In this document: in pieces, positions 37,734 to 45,917 of the stretch
Position numbering within the stretch: the first letter of the stretch is position 1
Layout: every line of letters starts with the position of its first letter
Assembly (NCBI RefSeq): GCF_900182915.1
Contig: NZ_FXUG01000005.1
Location: 124,001-188,000, forward strand
Source: Neorhodopirellula lusitana
GTDB taxonomy: Bacteria > Planctomycetota > Planctomycetia > Pirellulales > Pirellulaceae
Direction: 5' to 3'
DNA length: 64,000 nt
Made by a program: the position numbers and the translations under genes
Notes under the pieces: model-generated
The model's database searches: none
What the model saw: the letters and a program-made list of their open reading frames with translations, nothing else
Told to the model about the DNA's origin: nothing

Positions 37734-38870
37734 ATGAAGAATCTCCACGTCGGGATATTGGTCGAAACGGAAGACACATGGGGCCGAAATATTGTCGAGT
37801 CCGTTTGTCGGTTTGGCCAGAAAGAAAAGTGGACCCTCTTGATTGGTCCGCGAAATGAGCAAGGGCAGTTGAGCCTTCCAAGGGTGTGGGGAGGCCATGG
37901 CGTGATTGCGGCGTTTCGCCAACCGTCGACGGTTCAACAGCTGAAGCAACTGCAAGTTCCTGTTGTCGATGTGTCCAGCACGTTGAAAAAGAAGGACTGG
38001 TTTGCGCGAGTGGAAACCGATGACCGGGCGAGAGCCAAGATGGCGGTCGAACATCTTGTCAGTCGCGGGATTCAACACTTCGCCTGCTACGCGCCATCGA
38101 TTGGTCGTTATTCCGATTTGCGAGCGACCGAGTTCAAAGCTTGCGTCGAATCGGCCGGCTACCAATGCGCGATGTACACCCCCGACGGACAAAGCGAAGG
38201 CGGGTGGCTGACCAACTATGCCAAAGCCGGCCAATGGCTCGCAAAGCTGCCGCGACCTTTGGGGGTATTCGCCGGTGACCCTTATCCAGCCCGCCAATTA
38301 ATCGAAATCTGTGCTTTGGATGGGATTCGAATTCCTGATGACGTGGCAATTCTTTCAGGCGACGATGACGAGCTGCTTTGCAACGTCGCGACACCACAAA
38401 TTTCAAGCATTGAGTTGGCGAGCCATCGAATAGGAGAGACCGCAGCCAAGTTGCTGAAGCGATTGATGAGCGGTGCCCAGGTGTCACTTCACACCCGATC
38501 GATTCCACCGCTGCGAATTCGCGCTCGCCAATCGACAAACCTACTCGCGATTGATGATCCGGAATTGGTAAGGATGCTGCGAACGATCCGCGAGCATGCC
38601 AAGGATGGAATCAGCGTGGCGGAAGTCGCAAACGCGTGCTGTGTCTCGCGACGGACCCTGGAACAAAAGTTCAAAGAACAACTCGGACGGACCCCTGGAG
38701 AAGAGATCCGACGCACCAAGTTCGAAAACGTGCGACGACTGCTATTGGACACCGACAAATCAATCGAGTCGATCGCCTACGATTCGGGGTTTGCCAGCGG
38801 CGCTTCGCTTTCGCAGGCATTTCAAAAGTATTTCAACGAGACCCCGGGCGAATACCGGCGGTCGAGATGA
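37734..38870 (+). CDS. XylR-type AraC-family transcriptional regulator
   Basis: A 378-residue regulator combining a LacI-like periplasmic-binding sensor (about residues 1-265, from [17 protein letters not shown] to [22 protein letters not shown]) with an AraC-type double HTH (about 275-378, [21 protein letters not shown] and [21 protein letters not shown], then PGEYRR). In Escherichia coli XylR this layout senses xylose; planctomycetes have many relatives beside glycan genes. Here it is divergent from the M74-led operon, which is its likely target. The sulfatase locus that starts 500 bp downstream is a second possibility. The ligand, whether sugar or amino-acid derivative, cannot be predicted. 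Confidence 0.92.
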   Translation: MKNLHVGILVETEDTWGRNIVESVCRFGQKEKWTLLIGPRNEQGQLSLPRVWGGHGVIAAFRQPSTVQQLKQLQVPVVDVSSTLKKKDWFARVETDDRARAKMAVEHLVSRGIQHFACYAPSIGRYSDLRATEFKACVESAGYQCAMYTPDGQSEGGWLTNYAKAGQWLAKLPRPLGVFAGDPYPARQLIEICALDGIRIPDDVAILSGDDDELLCNVATPQISSIELASHRIGETAAKLLKRLMSGAQVSLHTRSIPPLRIRARQSTNLLAIDDPELVRMLRTIREHAKDGISVAEVANACCVSRRTLEQKFKEQLGRTPGEEIRRTKFENVRRLLLDTDKSIESIAYDSGFASGASLSQAFQKYFNETPGEYRRSR

Positions 38871-38937
38871 ATCTTCTCAGCCTCGACACTGGAGGCATCC
38901 TGATTCACTCCAATTCCAAACGATCTCAATTGCTCCG

Positions 38938-39108
38938 CCAAAATTCGATGTCGCCATCTTCAAGAACGCGACCGCGAACTTCACGTTCGTCCGTCGGTAT
39001 GTGACGACGCTTCTCAAGCAGGATGCGACCAAGCGAAATCTCAAGCAGAAGCGAAAGCAAGCAGGATGGAACACCGACTTCCTCGAAAAACGAATGTTTT
39101 CAGTCTGA
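38938..39108 (+). pseudogene. ISAs1-type transposase, C-terminal fragment
   Basis: The frame ending in TGA at 39106-39108 reads DVAIFKNATANF, then VRRYVTTLLKQD, then KQKRKQAGWNTDFLEK. This matches the C-terminus of ISAs1-family (IS4-group) transposases: D-x-x-I-x-K, a short NF, RR-x4-LLKQ, then K-x-KRK-x-AGW-x4-L. No start codon, DDE core or inverted repeats are present. About 55 codons remain, right after the regulator gene and 6 bp before the DUF2961 remnant. Confidence 0.75.
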
Positions 39109-39114
39109 TTTTGA

Positions 39115-39294
39115 TGCGATCGCCGTGGCTACCAAGCAGGGACGTATTGGTATGCGCATCTTGAAATGACGTCGAACTGCAAGCCGGAGCCTGCGGAAAC
39201 GCTCAAAGTTCCGCCGCTTCCGGATGGTGTGGCGGGATTCAAGCCTTCAGCACCGCAAAGTAGAATGTCCGATGCCGATCTCGCGTGGCGTTAG
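39115..39294 (+). pseudogene. DUF2961 (GH172) C-terminal fragment
   Basis: The frame from TGC 39115 to TAG 39292-39294 reads GYQAGTYWYA, then TSNCKPEPAETLKVPPLP and DGVAGFKP. The intact DUF2961 protein at 42473-44128 ends with GYQVGTYWYA, then TSNRKPEPTEVLNVPPLP and DGITGLKP. Identity is high over about 45 codons, and an extra 15-residue tail follows here. All upstream parts, including the start, are missing, so it is the 3' end of a lost second copy. Confidence 0.85.
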
Positions 39295-39366
39295 ATGTTC
39301 AGAAGCAGACCATGAATCTGGGAAAAAGGTCGGTACAACAGGCGGAAGATCAAAGGAATGGAATAA

Positions 39367-40917
39367 ATGAAGAATAGAAATAGTATACTTTTATTATTAG
39401 TCGGACTTCTCTGTAGTGCAGAGGCGTTTGCCGACCGTCAATCTGAACAACCCAATATTGTCTTCTTGATGACGGATGATCAACGTTGGGACAATTTCGG
39501 TTGCTACGGCAGGCCTGAGTTCAGGACGGAGAACATCGACCGTCTCGCAAAAGAGGGCGTCATTTTTGATCACGCCTACTACGCGGTAGCGATTTGTTTA
39601 CCGAGTCGCGTGACGATGATGTCAGGGCGATATCTCTCGAATCACAAAGTTGGATTCTCGCATCCGTATAACTACACTTTTTCCAAGTCTGATTTCAACA
39701 ACACCTATCCTGCAATGCTCAAAGCCGCAGGGTATCGGACTGGGTTTATAGGGAAGTTCGGGTTTCCCGTGACGGATGAAGCTTATGAGCGGAAGGGCTT
39801 GGTATCCGGCTATGATTTGCGGCAACAGCTCTCCCCATACTTTGACTTCTTTGCGGGATCGGGTGTGCACTTTCGTGGTGCGTTCGCGTCCTGGCCTAAA
39901 GATGAAGAAATGGAAGCAATCTACAGTCAAAAACGGCCGCTTAACGAGCGCACTCTCAAGACTGGCGATGCGATGATTCATTTCCTGAAGACTCAGCCGA
40001 AGGAGCAGCCATTCTGCCTCTCGGTTAGTTTCTTTGCGGTTAAGAATGACAAAGATCGCGACATGTATCCTCCCGATGTCGCGGAATTCAGCGATCACGA
40101 CTTCAGCGTTCCTGAAAACTGGGTGGAAGGTCGGAATACAAAGCTGCCCAAGGTGCTGGACAATTGGCGAGGAGTGCCCTTGCACAAGCAAAGGACATCG
40201 ACGCCAGCGCTCTACCAAAAATTGGTCCGACGATTTGCGACGCAAGGATACAGCGTCGACCAACAGGTAGGTCGACTGGTTCAACAGCTCAAAGAAATGG
40301 GTGTGCTCGACAATACGGTGATCATCTATACGAGCGACAACGGACGTTTCCATGGCTCGCACGGTCTCTATGACAAAGCGATCCTCTATGATGAGTCCGT
40401 GAAGGCGCCGTTCATCGTGTTTGACGGGCGAGTTGCGAAAGCAGAACGGGGGCGTCGTGAGTCTGCTTTGATGTCTTCGGTCGATGTCGCGCCGACCATC
40501 GTCTCGTATGCAGGGCTCAACATTCCAGAAAGCATGCAAGGCCGAGATCTGACTCCAGTGATTCAGCAAACTCAAGACCGCGAGCAATGGCGTGAAGCAG
40601 TTTATATCGAAAGCCTTTTCATCGGGAGCCTACACTCAAAGAAGGTGCCGGAGAATATCGCCGAAATCAACGAACGCGTCATTGAGGAGAACAAGTCTTA
40701 CCGGTCACGAGGCGTGAGGACCGAACGCTATAAATACTTCAGCTACTACGAACACTCTCCAGTCATTGAAGAGCTTTATGATATGGAGGCCGATCCATAT
40801 GAGCAGCACAATTTAGTCACCAGCCCAGAATATAGCGAAGTCTTAAACAAACTCAGAAAAGAAACCCAAGAGCGTCACGCATTGATCAGCTCGCAAGAAG
40901 GGCATCCTCAACGATGA
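39367..40917 (+). CDS. Secreted type I sulfatase
   Basis: A 516-residue sulfatase with a signal peptide (SILLLLVGLLCSAEAFA). It shows MTDDQRWDNFGCYG at the metal site and the formylglycine motif Cys77-Leu-Pro-Ser-Arg81. Downstream are GKFGFP (in place of the GKWHL motif of many sulfatases) and YTSDNGRFHGSHGLYDK. The C-terminal LYDMEADPYEQHNLV is typical. The GKFGF variant suggests a sulfatase subfamily different from the next gene. It is the first gene of a tight operon: the next starts on a 4-nt overlap (ATGA) and a DUF2961 gene follows by 2 bp. The 5' end of the gene is unusually A/T-rich (a run of TTTTATTATTAG around 39390). Confidence 0.93.
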   Translation: MKNRNSILLLLVGLLCSAEAFADRQSEQPNIVFLMTDDQRWDNFGCYGRPEFRTENIDRLAKEGVIFDHAYYAVAICLPSRVTMMSGRYLSNHKVGFSHPYNYTFSKSDFNNTYPAMLKAAGYRTGFIGKFGFPVTDEAYERKGLVSGYDLRQQLSPYFDFFAGSGVHFRGAFASWPKDEEMEAIYSQKRPLNERTLKTGDAMIHFLKTQPKEQPFCLSVSFFAVKNDKDRDMYPPDVAEFSDHDFSVPENWVEGRNTKLPKVLDNWRGVPLHKQRTSTPALYQKLVRRFATQGYSVDQQVGRLVQQLKEMGVLDNTVIIYTSDNGRFHGSHGLYDKAILYDESVKAPFIVFDGRVAKAERGRRESALMSSVDVAPTIVSYAGLNIPESMQGRDLTPVIQQTQDREQWREAVYIESLFIGSLHSKKVPENIAEINERVIEENKSYRSRGVRTERYKYFSYYEHSPVIEELYDMEADPYEQHNLVTSPEYSEVLNKLRKETQERHALISSQEGHPQR

Positions 40918-42470
40918 TAAAAGCAGTCACGAAACTAGTCTGTTCACTTAGCGTCCTATCCGCGTTTTCTACCTGTGCGTTTGCCGTGATGGCGTTTGCT
41001 GACGAGCAACCCAACATCGTCCTAATTTTCGCCGACGATCTTGGCTATGGCGATCTCAGTTGCAATGGCGCGACCAAGCTGCAGACTCCAAACATCGACA
41101 GGCTGGCAAAAGAGGGACGTCGTTTTACCGATGCCCATTCGGCATCGGCTGTCTGTACGCCCTCTCGCTATGCCTTGCTGACTGGCGAGTATCCCCACCG
41201 GAAAAACCTGTATGCGCCAGTGTTCCTAAAAACCGGATTGGTGATCGATCCCGACCAACAGACAATTGCGAGCGTATCGAAAGATGCCGGCTATGAAACA
41301 GCGATCATCGGTAAGTGGCATCTTGGCTTTGGTGATAAGACTCCGGACTGGAACGGAGAGCTAAAACCCGGCCCGTTGGAGCTGGGGTTTGATTATTATT
41401 TTGGGGTGCCTGTCGTGAACAGTCATCCGCCTTTTGTGTATGTGGAAAATCACCGGGTGGTGGGACAGGTTCCTGAAGATCCGTTTGTCTATGGGAAGAA
41501 GGCGAAGACCCAAGAAATTCCCGAGAAGATGAAACTTGATAACATCGGCGGTGCCGATGCGGCGCACGCGTTTTATGACGATTATCAAGTCGGTAGCACG
41601 CTGACCCAAAAGGCGGTCCAGTGGATAAAGGAACGCGGCGAAAACAAATTCTTCCTTTGCTTGTCGACTACGAACATTCACCACCCGTTTACGCCGGCTC
41701 CCCGTTTTCAGGGTACCAGTGAATGCGGATTGTATGGCGACTTCGTGCACGAGCTGGACTGGATCGTCGGCGAGGTCGTGAAAACGCTTGAGGAGCAGGG
41801 GGTAGCGGACAATACGCTGATCATCTTTACCAGCGATAACGGCGGGATGTTGAACCACACCGGGCAGAAAACCTGGAGCATGGGGCACGCGTTGAATGGT
41901 CCGTATCTCGGCTTTAAGTTTGATGCATGGGAAGGGGGGCACCGCGTTCCGTTTATTGTCCGTTGGCCTGGCAAGGTGGAAGCTGGCAGCACATCCGATG
42001 AGCTGATCTGTAACGTAGATATGATCGCCAGTTTTGCCGCGTTGACCGGCCAGACGCTGCAAGACGGCCAGGGTCAGGATAGCGTCAACATCCTGCCGGC
42101 TCTGACGGGCCGATCGGTGGAGCGGGACCATTTGTTGTTGTCACCCTTCAGGAAGAGCCACCTTTCCATCCGTAAAGGGAAATGGATGTTTATTGGCGGG
42201 CAGGGCGGTGGCGGATTCACTTCCAAAGAGGTCGGGAATCACGGTTTCGGTGGCCCTGCGGCGATAACATTTACTGGGCGTGAAAACAGTGATATTGAAA
42301 ACGGGAAGATCAAAAAAGACGCGCCGCCTGCCCAGCTTTATGATCTGAAAGACGATCCGGCGCAGACGACCAATCTGTACAATAGTTATCCCGAGGTTGT
42401 GCAGGAGATGGAGGCTTTGCTGAAAAGCTACAAGCCGGCGACTTCGAAGAAAAAGAAAGAAAAGAAATAA
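40914..42470 (+). CDS. Secreted type I sulfatase
   Basis: A 518-residue sulfatase. A signal peptide (VLSAFSTCAFAVMAFA) is followed by EQPNIVLIFADDLGYGDLSC and the textbook formylglycine site Cys81-Thr-Pro-Ser-Arg85. IIGKWHLGFGDK, STTNIHHPFTPAPRF and FTSDNGG complete the active site. The last 15 residues are Lys-rich (TSKKKKEKK). The start overlaps the first sulfatase gene by 4 nt and the DUF2961 gene starts 2 bp after the stop, so the three are translated together. It probably removes another sulfate position from the same glycan as its partner. Confidence 0.95.
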   Translation: MIKAVTKLVCSLSVLSAFSTCAFAVMAFADEQPNIVLIFADDLGYGDLSCNGATKLQTPNIDRLAKEGRRFTDAHSASAVCTPSRYALLTGEYPHRKNLYAPVFLKTGLVIDPDQQTIASVSKDAGYETAIIGKWHLGFGDKTPDWNGELKPGPLELGFDYYFGVPVVNSHPPFVYVENHRVVGQVPEDPFVYGKKAKTQEIPEKMKLDNIGGADAAHAFYDDYQVGSTLTQKAVQWIKERGENKFFLCLSTTNIHHPFTPAPRFQGTSECGLYGDFVHELDWIVGEVVKTLEEQGVADNTLIIFTSDNGGMLNHTGQKTWSMGHALNGPYLGFKFDAWEGGHRVPFIVRWPGKVEAGSTSDELICNVDMIASFAALTGQTLQDGQGQDSVNILPALTGRSVERDHLLLSPFRKSHLSIRKGKWMFIGGQGGGGFTSKEVGNHGFGGPAAITFTGRENSDIENGKIKKDAPPAQLYDLKDDPAQTTNLYNSYPEVVQEMEALLKSYKPATSKKKKEKK

Positions 42471-42472
42471 TC

Positions 42473-44128
42473 ATGAGAATAGTCACGAAAGTAGTCTGGT
42501 CATTTGGCGTCTTTGTCGCGATCTCGACCTGTGCGGTTCATGCACAAGAATCGGTAAGCATTGAGTCATTGCTCAAGGAGATGGTGGATCGCGATGCGGT
42601 GGCGAGTTTTCCGGAAACGGATTTTCGCCTCAAGCAACATAGCAGCTACAATCGAGCATCTAAGACACCCGAGGAGCCGAAGGGCTGGTTTACCAACCAA
42701 GACTACAATCCTAAACGCGCGAATACCCACAACTTCATTCGGATCGAAGAGAACAATGGCCGCAAAGAGTGGGTGTTGATGGACCACCAGGCTCCTGGCG
42801 CGATTGTCCGGACTTGGATGCCTTGGCTCAATCAGAAGAAGCCTGGCACGAATATCACAATGCGGATCTATCTTGATGGTTCCGAGGAGCCCGCGATTGA
42901 GGGAAATATGTTGGGGCTGTTCGACGGCACCGGCATGATTCCTTACCCTTTTGCGCACCCGTCGCTGCGCTCTGCGGTGAGCTTCTTTCCGATTCCTTAT
43001 GCCAAGAGCTGCAAGGTCACCACGGATAGCAAGCCGTTCTTTTTCCAGTTCACCTTTCGTGAATACCCCGAAGGCACTTCGATTGAGACCTTCACCATGA
43101 CTGATTTCGATGCGGCCAAAGAACTGACCGAGGTAACGGGCAAACAACTGCTCCATCCCACTGCCGTTGGTGCAGGCGATCCGCTGAAGTTCAGTGCCAC
43201 ACTCGACGATCAAGCGGAACAGTCGCTGCAACTGCCAGCGGGGACGGCCTCGGTGCGAGAGCTATCGGTAAAGCTCGGTGTTTATTCAAACCCGAACATC
43301 ACACGCTTGGTCGTGCTGAAGATGGAGTTTGACGGCAAGCCGACTGTCTGGTGCCCGATAGGAGACTTCTTTGGCTCTGGTATTGGTTTGAATCCAGTGG
43401 AAGGTTGGTATCGCACCGTTTCTGAAGACGGCACGATGAGTTGCCGCTGGGTCATGCCCTATCAAAAGGGTGGTAAAGTTTCTTTACTCAATATGAGTGG
43501 TGCTCCGGTGGATGCGGAGCTGGAAGTCAAAACCGGCGACTGGAAGTGGGATAAGGATTCCATGTATTTTCATGCTGCCTGGCGGGGACAGTATCCGGTG
43601 CCAACACGTCCTTTCTCCGATTGGAACTACGTCACCCTGAAGGGCAAGGGCGTTTATGTCGGCGATACGTTGACCATCATGAATCCCGTCGAAAAATGGT
43701 GGGGCGAAGGTGATGAGAAGATCTGGGTCGATGGCGAGGACTTTCCCTCCATTTTCGGAACCGGAACCGAAGACTACTACGCGTATTCTTGGGGAGGTCG
43801 CAGCACAGACTTCTACCAACACCCTTTCCACGCTCAACCGTTTGCCAATCAATACAACAAGTTGAACCGCAAACCAGAAACCGATGACTCCCGCAATGCG
43901 CAAGGGTTCAGTGTGGAAACACGTAGTCGTGCCTTAGATACGATGCCCTTTGGTAGCTCTCTTCAATTGGATATGGAAGTGTGGTCAGGCACGGATTGCG
44001 ACATGGGTTACCAAGTTGGAACGTACTGGTATGCCTATCCAGAAACGACGTCCAACCGCAAGCCAGAGCCAACGGAAGTGCTCAACGTGCCGCCGCTACC
44101 GGATGGCATCACGGGACTCAAGCCTTAA
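42473..44128 (+). CDS. DUF2961 (GH172-type) glycosidase
   Basis: A 551-residue DUF2961 protein with signal peptide (VWSFGVFVAISTCAVHA). Typical family blocks are TPEEPKGWFTNQDYN, WVLMDHQAPGAIVRTWMPWL, LFDGTGMIPYPFAHPSLRSAV, SRSTDFYQHPFHAQP and the C-terminal GYQVGTYWYA. DUF2961 is GH172, whose known members act on fructofuranosides or arabinofuranosides. The link to a sulfatase pair and fucosidases suggests a branched sulfated polysaccharide. It is the third gene of the sulfatase operon. A C-terminal fragment of a paralogue lies 3.2 kb upstream. The call to GH172 is firm at family level; the sugar is unknown. Confidence 0.88.
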   Translation: MRIVTKVVWSFGVFVAISTCAVHAQESVSIESLLKEMVDRDAVASFPETDFRLKQHSSYNRASKTPEEPKGWFTNQDYNPKRANTHNFIRIEENNGRKEWVLMDHQAPGAIVRTWMPWLNQKKPGTNITMRIYLDGSEEPAIEGNMLGLFDGTGMIPYPFAHPSLRSAVSFFPIPYAKSCKVTTDSKPFFFQFTFREYPEGTSIETFTMTDFDAAKELTEVTGKQLLHPTAVGAGDPLKFSATLDDQAEQSLQLPAGTASVRELSVKLGVYSNPNITRLVVLKMEFDGKPTVWCPIGDFFGSGIGLNPVEGWYRTVSEDGTMSCRWVMPYQKGGKVSLLNMSGAPVDAELEVKTGDWKWDKDSMYFHAAWRGQYPVPTRPFSDWNYVTLKGKGVYVGDTLTIMNPVEKWWGEGDEKIWVDGEDFPSIFGTGTEDYYAYSWGGRSTDFYQHPFHAQPFANQYNKLNRKPETDDSRNAQGFSVETRSRALDTMPFGSSLQLDMEVWSGTDCDMGYQVGTYWYAYPETTSNRKPEPTEVLNVPPLPDGITGLKP

Positions 44129-44415
44129 ACGCAGTCGCGTAAATCATCCCGTTTCAATCGCATGGCGATGGCAGATATCCAGGCCATTAGGAAAACGGTT
44201 GACCCAAAAGACGCACTTTGGACCAGTCACCCGGCTGCGCATTGAGAGGATGAGGACAACCCCAAATGCTGCTTCCCACGAAAGCAGTTTCCACTGGTGA
44301 ATTCGAATTCCTGACACGTATAAACCGCTCGATGGCGGCGCGATCGAACTGAGCACTGACAGTCGAGTTCCCCTTTCGCTGGCCGAACAATCCTCGATCT
44401 ATCGAACGTTTCATT

Positions 44416-45825
44416 TCAAAACGCAACCTTCACGACCGTGTCGTATTGGTCGAGCGGTTTTGCCGGCAGGTTTAGTTTCAGTGTTTTACCATCCTGCACG
44501 AACTCGACGTTTTCGCCGTTGGCCAGAAAACTTGCAGCAGTTGCCTGGGATTCAACGCCATCGACGCTGAGCGTTCCAGATTCAGGCCACTCCAGAATAT
44601 GCAGGTAGAGCGTCTTGCCATCTTTGCTGATAGAGCAGCCGCCCCATTCCGGTCGCTCGGGCAACGGACTGCGATGTGTATCAAAAATCGATTCCCCGTT
44701 GACCTTCAGCCAGTCACCGATCGCACCGTAGAGCCGCACCGCTTCGGGATCAATCTTACCGCTGCCCATCGGTCCATTGTTCAGCAGATAATTTCCGCCT
44801 GAACACACCGTGTGAACGAGCCGCTGAATCATTTCCACTTCCGTATGATACTGATGATTTCCGTACGTCTTGTAGCCATACGACGTGCTCACGCTGTCTG
44901 GTGATTCGAAGTAAAGCGGCAGCTTCGTCGTCGGAACTTCCTTGTCACCGACGGAGATGTAGTCGAACAGTTCCAGATTTTCCGCCAAAATCTTGTTCTT
45001 CCCTTTTTGAATCAGGCGAGAGTTGATCACGCAGTCGGGACGGTGCTTGCGAACCACATCGGTAAACAACTTTGCTCGTTCAAACGTCATGTCGATCGGC
45101 GTATCAAACCAAACCAAATCGATTTCATAGTTTTTCATCAACTCTTCGACCTGCGGAAGACTTTTCTCCTTGAGGTATTTGTCAAAATCAGGCCTAAATC
45201 CCTTAGGAAGATCCGGATGCATCACACTTCGTCGCGTCCGTCGAGGCGACATGACGGGGGCATTTGGGTCATACCAGTCCTGTGCCTGCGAATAATAGAC
45301 ACCAAACTTCAGGCCATTGCGGTGACAGGCTTCGCTCAGCTCCTTGATGATGTCGCGTTTGAACGGAGTAGCGTCCACCATGTTGAAGTCGCTGACGGCG
45401 GAATCGAATAGCGCAAACCCGTCATGATGTTTCGCCGTAATCACGACGTACTTCATACCGTTGTCTTTAAAGATTTTGACCCACTGCTGAGCGTCGAATT
45501 CGACCGGATTAAAAGTCATCGCGACTTCACGGTATTCTGCCGCCGATATTTTGGCATCAGCCCAAATCCACTCTGCGTAGCGCGGCCGCTGAACCTTCCC
45601 CTGGTAAGCACCTTCCAGAACCGAATACACACCGAAGTGAATGAAGGCACCGAATTTCGCTTCGTAGAACCATTTCTCTTTGCGAGCAATCGAATCCGGC
45701 GTTTGCCGCAAGTCATCGTCGAAACTATTCTTGTCGACTTCTTGTGGGTTGGACGATTCTTGTGCAGCCACTAACGACAGGCTACCGGCCAGCAACGCGG
45801 ACAAAGACAACAACATGGTTTTCAT
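44416..45825 (-). CDS. GH29 alpha-L-fucosidase
   Basis: A 469-residue secreted GH29 enzyme. After the signal peptide (LSLSALLAGSLSLVAA) come EKWFYEAKFGAFIHFG, GMKYVVITAKHHDGFALFDS and the nucleophile region IDLVWFDTPID with Asp241; most members read WFDG, here WFDT. About 70 residues at the C-terminus form a small beta domain (LEWPESGTLSVDG). It hydrolyses terminal alpha-L-fucose with retention. It is convergent with the DUF2961 gene across 287 bp and precedes GH95 and GH3 genes on the same strand, so a fucan- or fucosylated-glycan-degrading operon is likely. Confidence 0.92.
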   Translation of the reverse strand: MKTMLLSLSALLAGSLSLVAAQESSNPQEVDKNSFDDDLRQTPDSIARKEKWFYEAKFGAFIHFGVYSVLEGAYQGKVQRPRYAEWIWADAKISAAEYREVAMTFNPVEFDAQQWVKIFKDNGMKYVVITAKHHDGFALFDSAVSDFNMVDATPFKRDIIKELSEACHRNGLKFGVYYSQAQDWYDPNAPVMSPRRTRRSVMHPDLPKGFRPDFDKYLKEKSLPQVEELMKNYEIDLVWFDTPIDMTFERAKLFTDVVRKHRPDCVINSRLIQKGKNKILAENLELFDYISVGDKEVPTTKLPLYFESPDSVSTSYGYKTYGNHQYHTEVEMIQRLVHTVCSGGNYLLNNGPMGSGKIDPEAVRLYGAIGDWLKVNGESIFDTHRSPLPERPEWGGCSISKDGKTLYLHILEWPESGTLSVDGVESQATAASFLANGENVEFVQDGKTLKLNLPAKPLDQYDTVVKVAF

Positions 45826-45917
45826 ATCTTGCCATTTTCAATACGAGATTTCTTCACGACTTTCGAACGACAGCCGCAACTTGCGTTCGACGGACGAATC
45901 AGTCATCCGCTCATTCG

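Noticed and set aside
44144-44415. Minus-strand open frames in the gap between the DUF2961 and GH29 genes, possible gene remnant
   Set aside because: No family signature could be recognised in any frame, so no remnant is claimed.
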